A DNA stretch of 64,000 bases from AP-15 sp963703665. Lineage in GTDB: Bacteria > Pseudomonadota > Alphaproteobacteria > ATCC43930 > CGMCC-115725. The translations under genes and the position numbers were made by a program. Shown here piece by piece: positions 17,820 to 26,648 of the stretch. Every line of letters starts with the position of its first letter. Positions within the stretch are counted from its first letter, which is position 1. The notes under the pieces were generated by a model. It did not search any database. It was not told where the DNA came from and saw only the letters and a list, made by a program, of their open reading frames with translations. The stretch is taken from assembly GCA_963703665.1 (NCBI GenBank), contig CAVPFB010000002.1, positions 1 to 64,000 of the forward strand, given 5' to 3'.

Positions 17820-19183
17820 GTGGCAAAGCCACGGGACGATGGTCAACGAGATTTGTTGCGGCCGGCGCTGGAAGACATCATCGACCTCGGCCATCCGCTG
17901 GCGCGGCTGGCGCGCGAGATCGATTGGGGGTTTCTCGATCAGCGCTTTTCCAGCGTGTGCACGCCGGGCGAGGGCCGGCCGCCATTGCCGACGCGGCTGG
18001 TGGCCGGGCTGTTCATCCTCAAGCACATGCACAACCTTTCGGACGAGGTGCTGTGCGCATCGCTGGCTGGAGAACCCGTATTACCAGTTCTTCTGCGGCG
18101 AATTGAGCTTCTGCCACCAGCTGCCGTTCGACCGCTCGTCGTTGACGCATTGGCGCCAGCGCCTGGGCGAAGAGCAGCTCGTGGCTCTGGTCCAGGAGAG
18201 CCTGTCGGTGGCGCACAAGACCGGGGCGCTGGCGACGCGCGACCTCGAGCGGGTGGTGGTCGACACCACGGTGCAGCCAAAGGCGATCGCCCATCCGACC
18301 GACGCGCGGCTGTGCCATCGCGCGTTGGAGAAGCTGGTCGAGCTCGCCAAACGCAACGACGTGCCGTTGCGCCAGAGCTACCGGCGCGTGGCCAAGCGCG
18401 CGGCGATCATGGTCGGGCGCTACACCCACGCGCACCAGTTCAAGCGGGCGCGGCGCGAGCTCAAGTTCCTGCGCACCCGGCTTGGGCCGGGTGATCCGCG
18501 ACATCCGCCGCAAGATCGCCGGCAACCCGCGGCTCAAGGAGCGCTTCGCCGACCTGCTCGCTCTGGCGGTGCGGGTGCGCTTCCAGGACCACCGCCAGCG
18601 CGGCCCCAAGGTCTATGCGCTGCACGCCGCCGAGGTCGAATGCATCGGCAAGGGCAAGGCGCGCGCGCCCTACGAGTTCGGCTGCAAGGGTGTCGATCGC
18701 GACCCCGGCGACCAAGCCCAAGGGCGGCCAGTTCGTGCTGCATGCCAAGGCGCTGCACGGCAACCCGTTCGACGGCCACACCTTAGGGCCGGTGGTCGCC
18801 GAACTGGAGACAGCTGACCGGGGTCGAGACCCGCCGCATCCATGTCGACAAGGGCTATCGCGGCCACAACCATCCGCAGAAGTTCCGGGTCTGGATCACC
18901 GGCCAAGTGCGCCGCGTCACCGCGACCGATCCGCCGCGAGATGAAGCGCCGCGCCGCCGTCGAGCCGGTGATCGGCCATTTGAAGGCCGAGCACCGCATG
19001 GACCGCAATCATCTCAAGGGCCGCGACGGCGACCGCATCAACGCCGTCCTCGCCGCCGCCGGCTACAACTTCGGCCTCCTCCTGCGCTGGCTCAGGAGGC
19101 TTTTGCGCGCCCTCCTCCAGGCGCTGCTATCGACCCTGCTCTGGCTTCCGATACCGGCAAATCTCGCCCAAAACCGTCGCTAA
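17820..19183 (+). pseudogene. IS5-family transposase with multiple frameshifts
   Basis: The protein should run MAKPRDDGQRDLLRPALEDI, DUF772-type N-terminal domain with REIDWGFLDQRF and TRLVAGLFILKHMHNLSDEV, then in other frames WLENPYYQFFCGELSFCHQL, the first DDE aspartate in LERVVVDTTVQPKAIAHPTD, QFKRARRELKFLRTRLG, RVIRDIRRKIAGNPRLKERF, CKVSIATPATKPKGGQFVLH, the second aspartate in RIHVDKGYRGHN, and the glutamate in AVEPVIGHLKAEHRMDRNH. Frame changes occur near 18065, 18490, 18690, 18810 and 18940. All catalytic residues are present, so a functional copy with assembly errors is as likely as a decayed one. GTG at 17820 is the probable start; it precedes the conserved AKPRDD. Confidence 0.8.
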
Positions 19184-19196
19184 CCGTTCTTCACGG
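19176..19196 (-). repeat. right terminal inverted repeat of the IS
   Basis: Reverse complement ccgtgaagaacggttagcgac matches the left end. It contains the stop codon of the neighbouring minus-strand gene. Confidence 0.6.
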
Positions 19197-19791
19197 CCGA
19201 CCAAGGGATCACGGTCAACTCCGGCCAGGTGACCTTTGCTCGCAATGCCTTGCGCGAGTGCGACGCGGCGTTGTCGAGGGCGGGGTTCGGCCTGATCACC
19301 ATCGCAAACACGTCGTCGAGGCCGAACGGCGCCGCCACGTCGAGCCGACCATCATCCTCGAGCCGAACGCCGACCGCGTGAACCACCGAAGCGTAGTACG
19401 ATAACGCCGCGTCGGCCGAGGAAAGTCGCGGATACGGGCTGCCGAAGCGGCTCTCGAACCACAGATGCACGCGCGCCTGGTTTCGCACCTCGACCGGACC
19501 GACGCAGCCGCGCGTCGCCGCGGCCACGCGGCGGATGACCGCGTCCTCGGCCGCCCAGGATAGATCGCGATCGTCGAAATAGATCAGGTCGTAGTCCTTG
19601 ATGCCGGTGTGCGGCGGACGACTGGTCAGAACATTCCACACCGCTTGATAGAGACAGCCGGCGACCAGCCGCCACTGCGGCAGTCGCAATGCTCGGATCG
19701 CCGCGAGCAGGCGCATCAGATCCGCGTCGGACCGGATGATCGTCTCGAAGCGGCCCGCCTGTGCTGAGGCTCTCAACTCGATGCGCGTCAT
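19180..19791 (-). CDS. nucleotidyltransferase family protein (NTP_transf_6, former DUF925)
   Basis: About 203 residues from ATG at 19791. Features of the family: LPQWRLVAGCLYQAVWNVLT, the catalytic D-x-D region IKDYDLIYFDDRDLSW, EVRNQARVHLWFESRFGSPY, AVGVRLEDDGRLDVAAPFGL and VIRPNP. The function of these proteins is unknown; the fold is that of nucleotidyltransferases. The last residues (PWSAVKNG and the TAG stop) are encoded by the right end of the IS element, so the natural C-terminus may have been replaced by a few residues on insertion. Confidence 0.85.
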   Translation of the reverse strand: MTRIELRASAQAGRFETIIRSDADLMRLLAAIRALRLPQWRLVAGCLYQAVWNVLTSRPPHTGIKDYDLIYFDDRDLSWAAEDAVIRRVAAATRGCVGPVEVRNQARVHLWFESRFGSPYPRLSSADAALSYYASVVHAVGVRLEDDGRLDVAAPFGLDDVFAMVIRPNPALDNAASHSRKALRAKVTWPELTVIPWSAVKNG

Positions 19792-19855
19792 TCGGAGAGC
19801 CGCGCAAAGGTGGATGCGTGATCGAGAATACCCGCAGATTGTCGCATAATATATA

Positions 19856-20308
19856 TTATGGAAAATTGACCGCTTTGCGCAGGAATACGCGATCGTAGCC
19901 GGCCTCGCGCCCGCGGCCGGTCTCCTCGAAGCCAAGCCGTCGATACAGCGCGAGGTTTTCGGTCATCTTCTGATGGGTGTAGAGACGCAGCTCGGCGAAA
20001 CCCAACCGATGCGCCTCGGTCTCGGCAAAGGCCATCAATGCCCGCCCGAACCCGTTTCCCTGGCGGTCGGGCCGCACCGCGACGTTGTCGAGCAGCAGAT
20101 GGTCGGCCTTCGGAATCAGCACGATGACCGCCGCGATCACATGGTCGGCGTCTTCGAGCACGCTGACGGCGCTGGCATCGATCAGCGCGGCGTAATCGTC
20201 GAGCATCGGTCCCGGCGGCTTGCCGATCCTCGCGACATAGTGCGCATAGGCGGCAGCGACGATCGCCTCGACCGCCGCGCGGTCGATCGCCCGCGCCGTC
20301 CGGATCAC
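19856..20308 (-). CDS. GNAT-family N-acetyltransferase
   Basis: 150 residues beginning VIRTARAIDRAAVEAIVAAA; the GTG start at 20308 overlaps the stop of the upstream MBL gene (GTGA). Acetyl-CoA binding motif A is VRPDRQGNGFGRALMAFAE, preceded by the beta-strand LLLDNVAV, and motif B is LRLYTHQKMTENLALYRRLG followed by FEETGR. Target unknown. It is the last gene of a tightly overlapping group metG-tatD-MBL-GNAT. Confidence 0.88.
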   Translation of the reverse strand: MIRTARAIDRAAVEAIVAAAYAHYVARIGKPPGPMLDDYAALIDASAVSVLEDADHVIAAVIVLIPKADHLLLDNVAVRPDRQGNGFGRALMAFAETEAHRLGFAELRLYTHQKMTENLALYRRLGFEETGRGREAGYDRVFLRKAVNFP

Positions 20309-21078
20309 GGGTCCGGCAGCTCGATGATGAGGCCGTCGTGGCCCGGCTCGACGCCGTCGGGCAGCTCGGCGACGAGCTGGCGATAGTCGAGGCTCTGATC
20401 CATATGGGTCAGGACGGCGCGGCGCGGCCCTACCCGGGCGATCCAGGCGAGAGTCTTTTCGAGATGGCTGTGGGTCGGGTGCGGAGCGCGGCGCAGACAA
20501 TCGACGATCCACAGCTCGACGCCGGCGATTGCGGCAAAGGCCTCGTCGTCGAGCTCGGCCACGTCGGTCGAATAGGCCATCGGCCCGATGCGAAAACCCA
20601 AGGTCGTGCTGAACCCGTGATCTTGCGCGAACGGCGCCACCCGGTGGTTCACGATCGCAAACGGGCCGACGATTTCGTGCGGCGTCAGGCATGGCTTGTA
20701 GTAGCGGCCCGGCTCTGCTGGCGGCTCGAGCACGTAGCCGAAGCGGCGGCGGATCTCGCCCAGGGTCTTGCGGTCGGCCCAGAGCGGGATGGTCGCGCGC
20801 ATCAGCCGGTTCAGCTGGCGGATGTCGTCGATGCCGTGCAGGTGATCGGCATGGGCGTGGGTCATCAGCACCGCGTCGAGGCGCTTCACCCGCGCCTCGA
20901 CCAGTTGCTCGCGCAGGTCGGGCGAGGTGTCGATCAGGATCGCGACCGGCCCGATTTCGACCAGCACGGAAGCGCGGCGACGCCGGTTGCGCGGATCGGC
21001 CGGGTCGCAGCTTCCCCAGTCCGGGCCGAGCGCCGGCACCCCGGTCGACGCGCCGCAGCCGAGGATCGTCACTTTCAT
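20305..21078 (-). CDS. MBL-fold metallohydrolase, PhnP-like
   Basis: 257 residues. Start MKVTILGCGASTGVPALGPD is the PhnP-type opening, followed by WGSCDPADPRNRRRRASVLV. Metal-binding motif HxHxDH is THAHADHLHGIDD; further ligands are NHRV region His, the Asp of YSTDVAEL and the late His of THSHLEKTL and LTHMDQSLDY. PhnP cleaves 5-phosphoribosyl 1,2-cyclic phosphate; alphaproteobacteria keep a homologue next to tatD and metG, as here, where it is probably a general cyclic-phosphodiesterase. It overlaps TatD by 4 bases (ATGA). Confidence 0.9.
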   Translation of the reverse strand: MKVTILGCGASTGVPALGPDWGSCDPADPRNRRRRASVLVEIGPVAILIDTSPDLREQLVEARVKRLDAVLMTHAHADHLHGIDDIRQLNRLMRATIPLWADRKTLGEIRRRFGYVLEPPAEPGRYYKPCLTPHEIVGPFAIVNHRVAPFAQDHGFSTTLGFRIGPMAYSTDVAELDDEAFAAIAGVELWIVDCLRRAPHPTHSHLEKTLAWIARVGPRRAVLTHMDQSLDYRQLVAELPDGVEPGHDGLIIELPDP

Positions 21079-21875
21079 CGGGACGGCGGAACCGCCTTGG
21101 CGAACAGGCGAAAGAAATTGGCGGTGGTCGCCTCGGCCACACGTTCGAGAGAAATCCCCTTGAGCGCCGCGACCGCCACCGCGGTCGCCGCGACAAAAGC
21201 CGGCTCGTTGCGCTTGCCGCGATACGGCACCGGGGCGAGATAGGGGCTGTCGGTCTCCACCAGCAGCCGATCGAGCGGCAGGTCACGCACGATCGCCCGC
21301 AGATCCTCGGCCTTCTTGAAGGTCACGATGCCCGAGACCGAGATATAGAAGCCGAGCGCCAGCGCGGCGTCGGCCAAGTCTCTACCACTCGAAAAACAAT
21401 GGAATACGCCAGGAGGCGGATGTAGTTCCTCAAGTATTTCGGCGATCTCGCGATCCGCCTCGCGAGCGTGGATGATCAGCGGCAAACCGGTCATGTGCGA
21501 AGCCGCGATATGCGCGCGGAAGACGCGTTCCTGGATGTCGCGCGGGCTCAGATCGTAATGGTGATCGAGCCCGGTTTCGCCGATGCCGACGACCTTGGAG
21601 TGCGCGGCGAGCGCCGCCAGTTGTTCGGGGAGCAAGCCCGCGTGGGCGGCGGCCTCGTGCGGATGAGCCCCGACCGAGCACCAGATCGCCGCATCGCCCT
21701 CGGCAATCGCGCGCACGCCCGCGAACTGGTCGAGACGGGTCCCGATCGTCAGCATCGTGCCGACCCCGGCCGCCCGCGCGCGCGCCACCACCGCCTCGCG
21801 CTCCGCCGCAAAATCCGGAAAGTCGAGATGGCAATGGCTGTCGACCAGCATCGCCGCCCTGCCCTGTGCGCTCAT
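21075..21875 (-). CDS. tatD: TatD-family deoxyribonuclease
   Basis: 266 residues with the TatD metal sites: DSHCHLDFPDF near the N-terminus, GIGETGLDHHYD, LIIHAREADREI, CFSSGRDLADAAL in the position of the usual HCF motif, and LLVETDSPYLAPVPYRGKRN at the C-terminus. TatD nucleases are Mg-dependent 3'-5' exonucleases. The gene overlaps metG and the MBL gene by 4 bases each, forming an operon that is widespread in alphaproteobacteria. Confidence 0.92.
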   Translation of the reverse strand: MSAQGRAAMLVDSHCHLDFPDFAAEREAVVARARAAGVGTMLTIGTRLDQFAGVRAIAEGDAAIWCSVGAHPHEAAAHAGLLPEQLAALAAHSKVVGIGETGLDHHYDLSPRDIQERVFRAHIAASHMTGLPLIIHAREADREIAEILEELHPPPGVFHCFSSGRDLADAALALGFYISVSGIVTFKKAEDLRAIVRDLPLDRLLVETDSPYLAPVPYRGKRNEPAFVAATAVAVAALKGISLERVAEATTANFFRLFAKAVPPSR

Positions 21876-23435
21876 CCGCCTGCGCCGACCGGCGCCGGCG
21901 CTTCGACGAAGCGCGGGAAAACCGCCGAAGGCTTTGGCAATCGCCTGCCGGAGACGAGCGGGGCGGTCGCCAGCGCGGCGAAATCGCGCGACGCGGCCGG
22001 CACCGCCAGCTGGTCGAGAAGATTAGCCGCGGAGCCGGGAACAAAGGGTTGCACCATAATAGCAAGATGCCGGATCGTCTCGGCGAGGGTAAAGAGCACG
22101 GTCCCCATCCGCTCCGGGTCGGTCCGCCGCAGCACCCAGGGCGCCTGCTCGTCGACATAACGGTTGGCTTCGGCGACGACCCGCCAGATCGCTTCGAGCG
22201 CGAGGTGAAACGCCTGCTCTTCCATATGATTGCGCACCGTGCGCAACAGATCGCCTGCGGTGCCGAGCAAAGCCTGGTCGGCGCCGCCGAGCGGGCCGGG
22301 CTCGGGCAAGACCGCGCCGCAATCGCGGTTGATCATGACCAGCACGCGCTGCGCCAGATTGCCGAGATCGTTGGCAAGGTCGCCGTTCAGCCGGGCCACG
22401 ACGGCACGGTGCGAAAAATCGCCGTCGCTGCCGAACGGCAATTCCCGCAGCAGGAAATAGCGCACCGGATCGACCCCGTAGGTGTCGACCAGCTGTCGCG
22501 GCGGGATCACATTGCCGACCGATTTCGACATCTTCCGGCCTTCGACCGTCCACCACCCATTGGCAAAGACCCGGCGCGGCGGCTCCAGCCCGGCGGCCAT
22601 CAGAAAGGCCGGCCAGTAGACCGAGTGGAACCGCAGGATGTCCTTACCCACCACGTGAAGATCGGTAGGCCAATAGGTCGAAAATTCTGGATTCGTGACG
22701 TCCGGATAGCCCAGCGCCGTGATGTAGTTGGTCAGCGCGTCGAGCCATACATAGATGACGTGGCGGGGGTTTCCCGGCACCGGGATCCCCCAGCTGAAGC
22801 TGGTGCGGGAGATCGACAGGTCCTTGAGCCCGCCGCGCACGAAGCTGACGACCTCGTTGCTGCGGCTGCGCGGCGCGATCGCGTCGGGGTTCGCCTCGTA
22901 ATAGGCGAGCAGCCGGTCCTGCCAGGCGGACAGCCGGAAGAAATAGTTCTCCTCCTCGACCCATTCGACCTCCGCCCCGGTCGGCGCTCTGCGGCCATCG
23001 GGTCCCTCGACCAGCTCGCTCTCGTCGTAGAAGGCCTCGTCGCGCACCGAATACCAGCCGGCAAAGCGGCCGAGATAGATCTCGCCGCGCCGCTCCAGCT
23101 CCTGCCAGATCGCCTGGACGGCGCGGATATGGCGCGGCTCGGTGGTGCGGATGAAATCGTCGTTGCGAGATGTCGAGGAGCTGCGTCATCTCGCGGAACG
23201 CCGCGGAAATGCGATCGGCGAACTCCTGCGGCGAGATCCCGGCGGCGCGCGCCGACTGTTCGACCTTCTGGCCGTGCTCGTCGGTCCCGGTCAGGAATTT
23301 GACCCGCCGTCCGTCGAGACGCATGAAGCGCGCGAGCGCGTCGCACGCCACCGTGGTGTAGGCGTGGCCCAGATGCGGCAGGTCGTTGACGTAATAGATC
23401 GGCGTCGTGACGAAACAGGGCCGCTGCGCGCTCAT
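21872..23435 (-). CDS. metG: methionyl-tRNA synthetase, one frameshift
   Basis: Charges tRNA-Met with methionine. HIGH-type motif is YYVNDLPHLGHAYTT, and the KMSKS loop is VEGRKMSKSVGNVIPP. The C-terminal anticodon-binding domain includes NLAQRVLVMINRDC and NRYVDEQAPWVLRR. At about 23168 an extra C changes LLDISNDDFIRTTEP into a different frame; before it the N-terminus MSAQRPCFVTTPIYYVNDLP is correct and after it the frame continues to the stop at 21872. Total about 520 residues, normal for the short alphaproteobacterial enzyme that lacks the C-terminal tRNA-binding domain. An essential gene, so the frameshift is almost certainly a sequence error. Confidence 0.93.
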
Positions 23436-23503
23436 TGATCCTCTCCAAAGCCCAGATATGGGCCGGAACCGCTCGCGATCCAGCCATGAACGGCGGCCCG
23501 TTT

Positions 23504-24661
23504 CTAGCGCGCCGCCCCGGCGATCGCAAAGAACGCGCCGAGCAGCGTCTGCTTGCGGTCGAGGTTGAGCGCGTCGGCGGCGGCAAAATCATCGGCGATC
23601 TCGGCGTGCAGGCGGGCCCAGCGCGCCGGGCCGGCGCCGGCGGCCAGCACCTCGATCGCCGCCCGCTCGCCGGCGACGATCTCGCCGTCCGGGCTCGGCT
23701 GGGGGCCGATCCGCTCGCCAACCGCGGCCGCCGCGAGCCGGGCGAGAAGCTGCGACAGCAATTCCTCGGTCGCACGATAAGCCGCCTCGGCATCGCTGCG
23801 GGCCAGCCGATCGGCGAAGCCGTGCAGCCGGCCGACGTCGATCCGCCCGCTCGCCGACAGCATATCGAGCAGCGAGCGGTAGAGGGCCAGGCCGCCGCCA
23901 TCGGCCAGCGCGAGCGCGCGCCCGATGCTGCCGCCGCACAGCCCGGCGAGCGCCGCGGCCTCGGCCTCGTCGAGCTGCGGGCGGTGCTGCCGGATCAGCC
24001 GGGTCGCTTCCGCCGGCGGCAACGGGGCAAGCATCAGCCGCCGGCAGCGCGAGCGGATCGTCGGCAGCAGCCGCCCCGGGCGATGGCTGACCAGCAGCAG
24101 CAAACCCCGGCGCGGCGGCTCTTCGAGGATCTTGAGCACGGCGTTCGCGGCGTTCCGGTTCATCTCCTCGGCGCCGTCGACGACCACGATTCGCCACCCC
24201 TCTTCCGCTGCGGTCAGCCGAAAAAAGCCGACGATCTCGCGCGCGTCCTCGACCACGATCTCGCCGCGCAGCCGCTTGCGCCGCGGGTCCCAGGCGCGCT
24301 CGACGGTCAACAGATCGGCATGGCCGCCGGCCGCCACCCGGCGAAACACACCGCTCTGCGGATCGACCGCGAGCCCGGTTTCGCCGGCGCCGTTGAATAG
24401 GGTCGCGCCCCCGGCGGGGTCACCTTGGGCCAGCACGAAGCGGGCAAAGCGAAACGCGAGCGTCGCCTTGCCGATGCCGCGCGGGCCGCCCAGCAGGATC
24501 GCATGCGGCAGCCGGCCCGTTCGGTAGAGCCGTTCGAGCTCGCGCTCGACGCTCTCGTGGCCGACGAGATCGGGGTTCGCCCGCGGCGCCGGTGCCGCAC
24601 CCTCCGCTTCGGCCGCCGGATCGGGTCCACGCGCCATCAGCCGGGCCCGCTCATCGGCCAC
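23504..24661 (-). CDS. holB: DNA polymerase III delta-prime subunit
   Basis: 385 residues. Clamp-loader subunit of DNA polymerase III. The AAA+ N-terminal domain has LVGHESVERELERLYRTGRL, the P-loop GGPRGIGKATLAFRFARFVL, the Walker B-like WRIVVVDGAEEMNRNAANAV, and the sensor region LKILEEPPRRGLLLLVSHRP followed by TIRSRCRRLML (arginine finger SRC). Length and order fit alphaproteobacterial HolB. It sits between tmk and metG as is common in the class. Confidence 0.93.
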   Translation of the reverse strand: MADERARLMARGPDPAAEAEGAAPAPRANPDLVGHESVERELERLYRTGRLPHAILLGGPRGIGKATLAFRFARFVLAQGDPAGGATLFNGAGETGLAVDPQSGVFRRVAAGGHADLLTVERAWDPRRKRLRGEIVVEDAREIVGFFRLTAAEEGWRIVVVDGAEEMNRNAANAVLKILEEPPRRGLLLLVSHRPGRLLPTIRSRCRRLMLAPLPPAEATRLIRQHRPQLDEAEAAALAGLCGGSIGRALALADGGGLALYRSLLDMLSASGRIDVGRLHGFADRLARSDAEAAYRATEELLSQLLARLAAAAVGERIGPQPSPDGEIVAGERAAIEVLAAGAGPARWARLHAEIADDFAAADALNLDRKQTLLGAFFAIAGAAR

Positions 24662-24694
24662 GCTGCGGGTCGCGTTCAGCCGCGGCTCTGCCGG

Positions 24695-25345
24695 TCAACG
24701 CCCGCCCGTCGCGAACGCAACGCCGAGCCGCCGCATCACCGCATCGAGGATGGCGCGGTGCACCGCTTGCGGTTCGCCCGCGGCGTCGATCAGCACGCAG
24801 CGGCCGGGGTCGGCGGCGGCGATCTCGCGGAAACCCCGGCGCAGCCGGTTGTGAAAGGCGGGGTCGAGGCGCTCGAAGCGGTCGGCGACCGCCGATCGGG
24901 CAGCGGCGCGGGCATGCCCGATCGCGACCGGCAGATCGAGGACCAGGGTCAGGTCCGGCGCGAAACCGCCGAGCGCAAAGCGGTGCAGCAAGGCGATGTC
25001 AGCCAGCGCCAGGCCTCTGCCGTAACCCTGATAGGCGAGTGTCGAATCGGCGAAGCGGTCGCAGACGGCCCAAACTCCGCGGGCCAGCGCCGGCTCGATC
25101 AGCCGTGCGACATGGTCGCGCCGCGCCGCCACCAGCAACAGCGTCTCCTGCTGCGCATCCCAGCGCGCGTTCTCGCCTTCGAGGAGCAGCCGCCGGATCG
25201 CCTCGGCGCCCTCCGACCCACCCGGCTCGCGCGTCGCCAGTGCGGAGATCCCGGCGCGTTCGAGCGCGTCGACGAGCATCGGCGTCTGGGTCGATTTGCC
25301 GGCCCCCTCGCCGCCTTCGAGGGTGATGAACCGGCCCCGCGGCAT
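24695..25345 (-). CDS. tmk: thymidylate kinase
   Basis: 216 residues. Phosphorylates dTMP to dTDP. P-loop is FITLEGGEGAGKSTQTPMLV, the dTMP-binding DRx motif is WAVCDRFADSTLAYQGYGRG (with the LID region QGYGRG), and TREPGGSEGAEAIRRLLL follows the first helix. Start MPRGRFITLEGGEG at 25345. Gene order dacA-tmk-holB-metG supports the call. Confidence 0.94.
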   Translation of the reverse strand: MPRGRFITLEGGEGAGKSTQTPMLVDALERAGISALATREPGGSEGAEAIRRLLLEGENARWDAQQETLLLVAARRDHVARLIEPALARGVWAVCDRFADSTLAYQGYGRGLALADIALLHRFALGGFAPDLTLVLDLPVAIGHARAAARSAVADRFERLDPAFHNRLRRGFREIAAADPGRCVLIDAAGEPQAVHRAILDAVMRRLGVAFATGGR

Positions 25346-25351
25346 CGCCCT

Positions 25352-26581
25352 TCAGTGCCGCCCGCCCCAAGCGAGATAGCCGGCGAGCGTGGCGATCCGG
25401 CCGATCGCATCCATGCGGCCGACATTGGCGGCGGCGACCAGCGGCATCTCGATCGGCGCCGTGCCCGGGGCGGTCACGTCGATTTTGCCGACCGCCTCGC
25501 CCTTTTTGATCGGGGCCGGGATCGGACTGTTGTATTCGAGGGTCACCTTCATCCCGGCGCGCGCCTGGCGCGACAGGGTCACCACCAAGTCCTGCGCGAC
25601 CGCAAGCGGCACCCGCGCGGCGGCGCCGAGCCAGACCGGGGCCTCCTCGACCGTCTCGCCGGCGGTAAACAGGCGAGCGTCGTCGAATTCGCGGAAGGCC
25701 CAGTCAACCAATCTCTCGCTCTCCTGCGCGCGCGCCCGCATCGTCGGCAGCCCGCCGAGCACGATGACGATGCGCCGGTCGCCGCGCTTGACCGATCCAG
25801 TCACGCTGTACCCTGATTCCTCTGTATGCCCGGTCTTCAGCCCGTCCGCGCCGTCATTCTCGTACAGCAGTGGATTGCGGTTGCCCTGCTTGATGTTGTT
25901 GAAGACATACTCCTTTTCACCATAGATTTTATAGTATTCGGGAAAATCCTTGATCGTGCGGATCGCCAGCGTCGCCAAGTCGCGCGCCGTAACCCATCCA
26001 TTGGGGTCGGGCAAGCCGGTGACGTTGGCAAAGTGGCTGCTTTTGAGCCCGATCTCCTTGGCGGTTTTGTTCATCAGATCGACAAAGGCCTGCTCGCTGC
26101 CGGCCAGCCCTTCGGCGAGGACCAGACAGGCGTCGTTGCCCGACTGGATGATCATGCCGTGCACCAGATCGTCGATCGTGACCTTGGCACCCAGCGGCAG
26201 AAACATTCTCGAGCCGCCGAGCCGCCACGCCTCCTCGCTGACCGGCAGCTCGTCGGTGAGCTTGGCCTGTCCTTTTTTCAGCATGTCGAAGACCACGTAA
26301 GCAGTCATCAGCTTGTCCAACGAGGCCGGCGGGAACGGCTGGTCGGCGGCCTTGTCGAGCAGCACCGCGCCGGTTTCGACCTCGACGATGATCGCGTGCA
26401 CCGCCTGGGTGTCGATGCCGATGGCCGGCGCGCCCGATGCCTCGGGCGCCGCGACGGCGGCTGGGATCGCCGCGGTGGCTTTCGCCTTGGCCCGGGTTTT
26501 CGCTGCCGGGGGCGCGCCTGCGAGCCCCGCCAACAGCAGGGCGGCAATCAGCATCCCGATCAAACGCGGCATCGTTGCCAT
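25352..26581 (-). CDS. dacA: D-alanyl-D-alanine carboxypeptidase (PBP5/6 type)
   Basis: About 409 residues; ATG at 26581 or 26572, with a GTG at 26587 as a longer alternative. Signal peptide LIGMLIAALLLAGLAGAPPA. Penicillin-binding active-site motifs: SxxK in FPPASLDKLMTAYVVF, SxN in IIQSGNDACLVLAEGL, KTG in DGLKTGHTEESGYSVTGS. The C-terminal beta domain contains VPLAVAQDLVVTLSRQA and the family end PLVAAANVGRMDAIGRIAT. It trims the terminal D-Ala of peptidoglycan pentapeptides in the periplasm. Neighbours rlpA and the lytic transglycosylase are also wall enzymes. Confidence 0.93.
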   Translation of the reverse strand: MATMPRLIGMLIAALLLAGLAGAPPAAKTRAKAKATAAIPAAVAAPEASGAPAIGIDTQAVHAIIVEVETGAVLLDKAADQPFPPASLDKLMTAYVVFDMLKKGQAKLTDELPVSEEAWRLGGSRMFLPLGAKVTIDDLVHGMIIQSGNDACLVLAEGLAGSEQAFVDLMNKTAKEIGLKSSHFANVTGLPDPNGWVTARDLATLAIRTIKDFPEYYKIYGEKEYVFNNIKQGNRNPLLYENDGADGLKTGHTEESGYSVTGSVKRGDRRIVIVLGGLPTMRARAQESERLVDWAFREFDDARLFTAGETVEEAPVWLGAAARVPLAVAQDLVVTLSRQARAGMKVTLEYNSPIPAPIKKGEAVGKIDVTAPGTAPIEMPLVAAANVGRMDAIGRIATLAGYLAWGGRH

Positions 26582-26583
26582 TC

Positions 26584-26628
26584 TCACACCCGTTCGCCGT
26601 TACACCCGTTCGCCGTTACACCCGTTCG
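26584..26628. repeat. 16-base tandem repeat, 2.7 copies
   Basis: Unit acacccgttcgccgtt repeated head to tail just upstream of dacA, between it and rlpA. Likely variable in copy number; it lies where the dacA ribosome-binding site would be. Confidence 0.7.
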
Positions 26629-26648
26629 CTCGGGTTGCCGCTCTCGGT

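Larger units (their letters stand above)
17653..19198 (+). mobile_element. IS5-family insertion sequence
   Basis: About 1.55 kb element with one transposase gene. Its ends form an imperfect inverted repeat: the left end reads cccgtgaagaatgggtaag from about 17655, and the reverse complement of the right end reads ggccgtgaagaacggttag from 19198. The shared core is ccgtgaagaa plus gg and ta positions. No target duplication is certain. It separates a broken unknown gene from a nucleotidyltransferase-like gene, whose stop codon lies inside the right terminal repeat. Confidence 0.75.
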
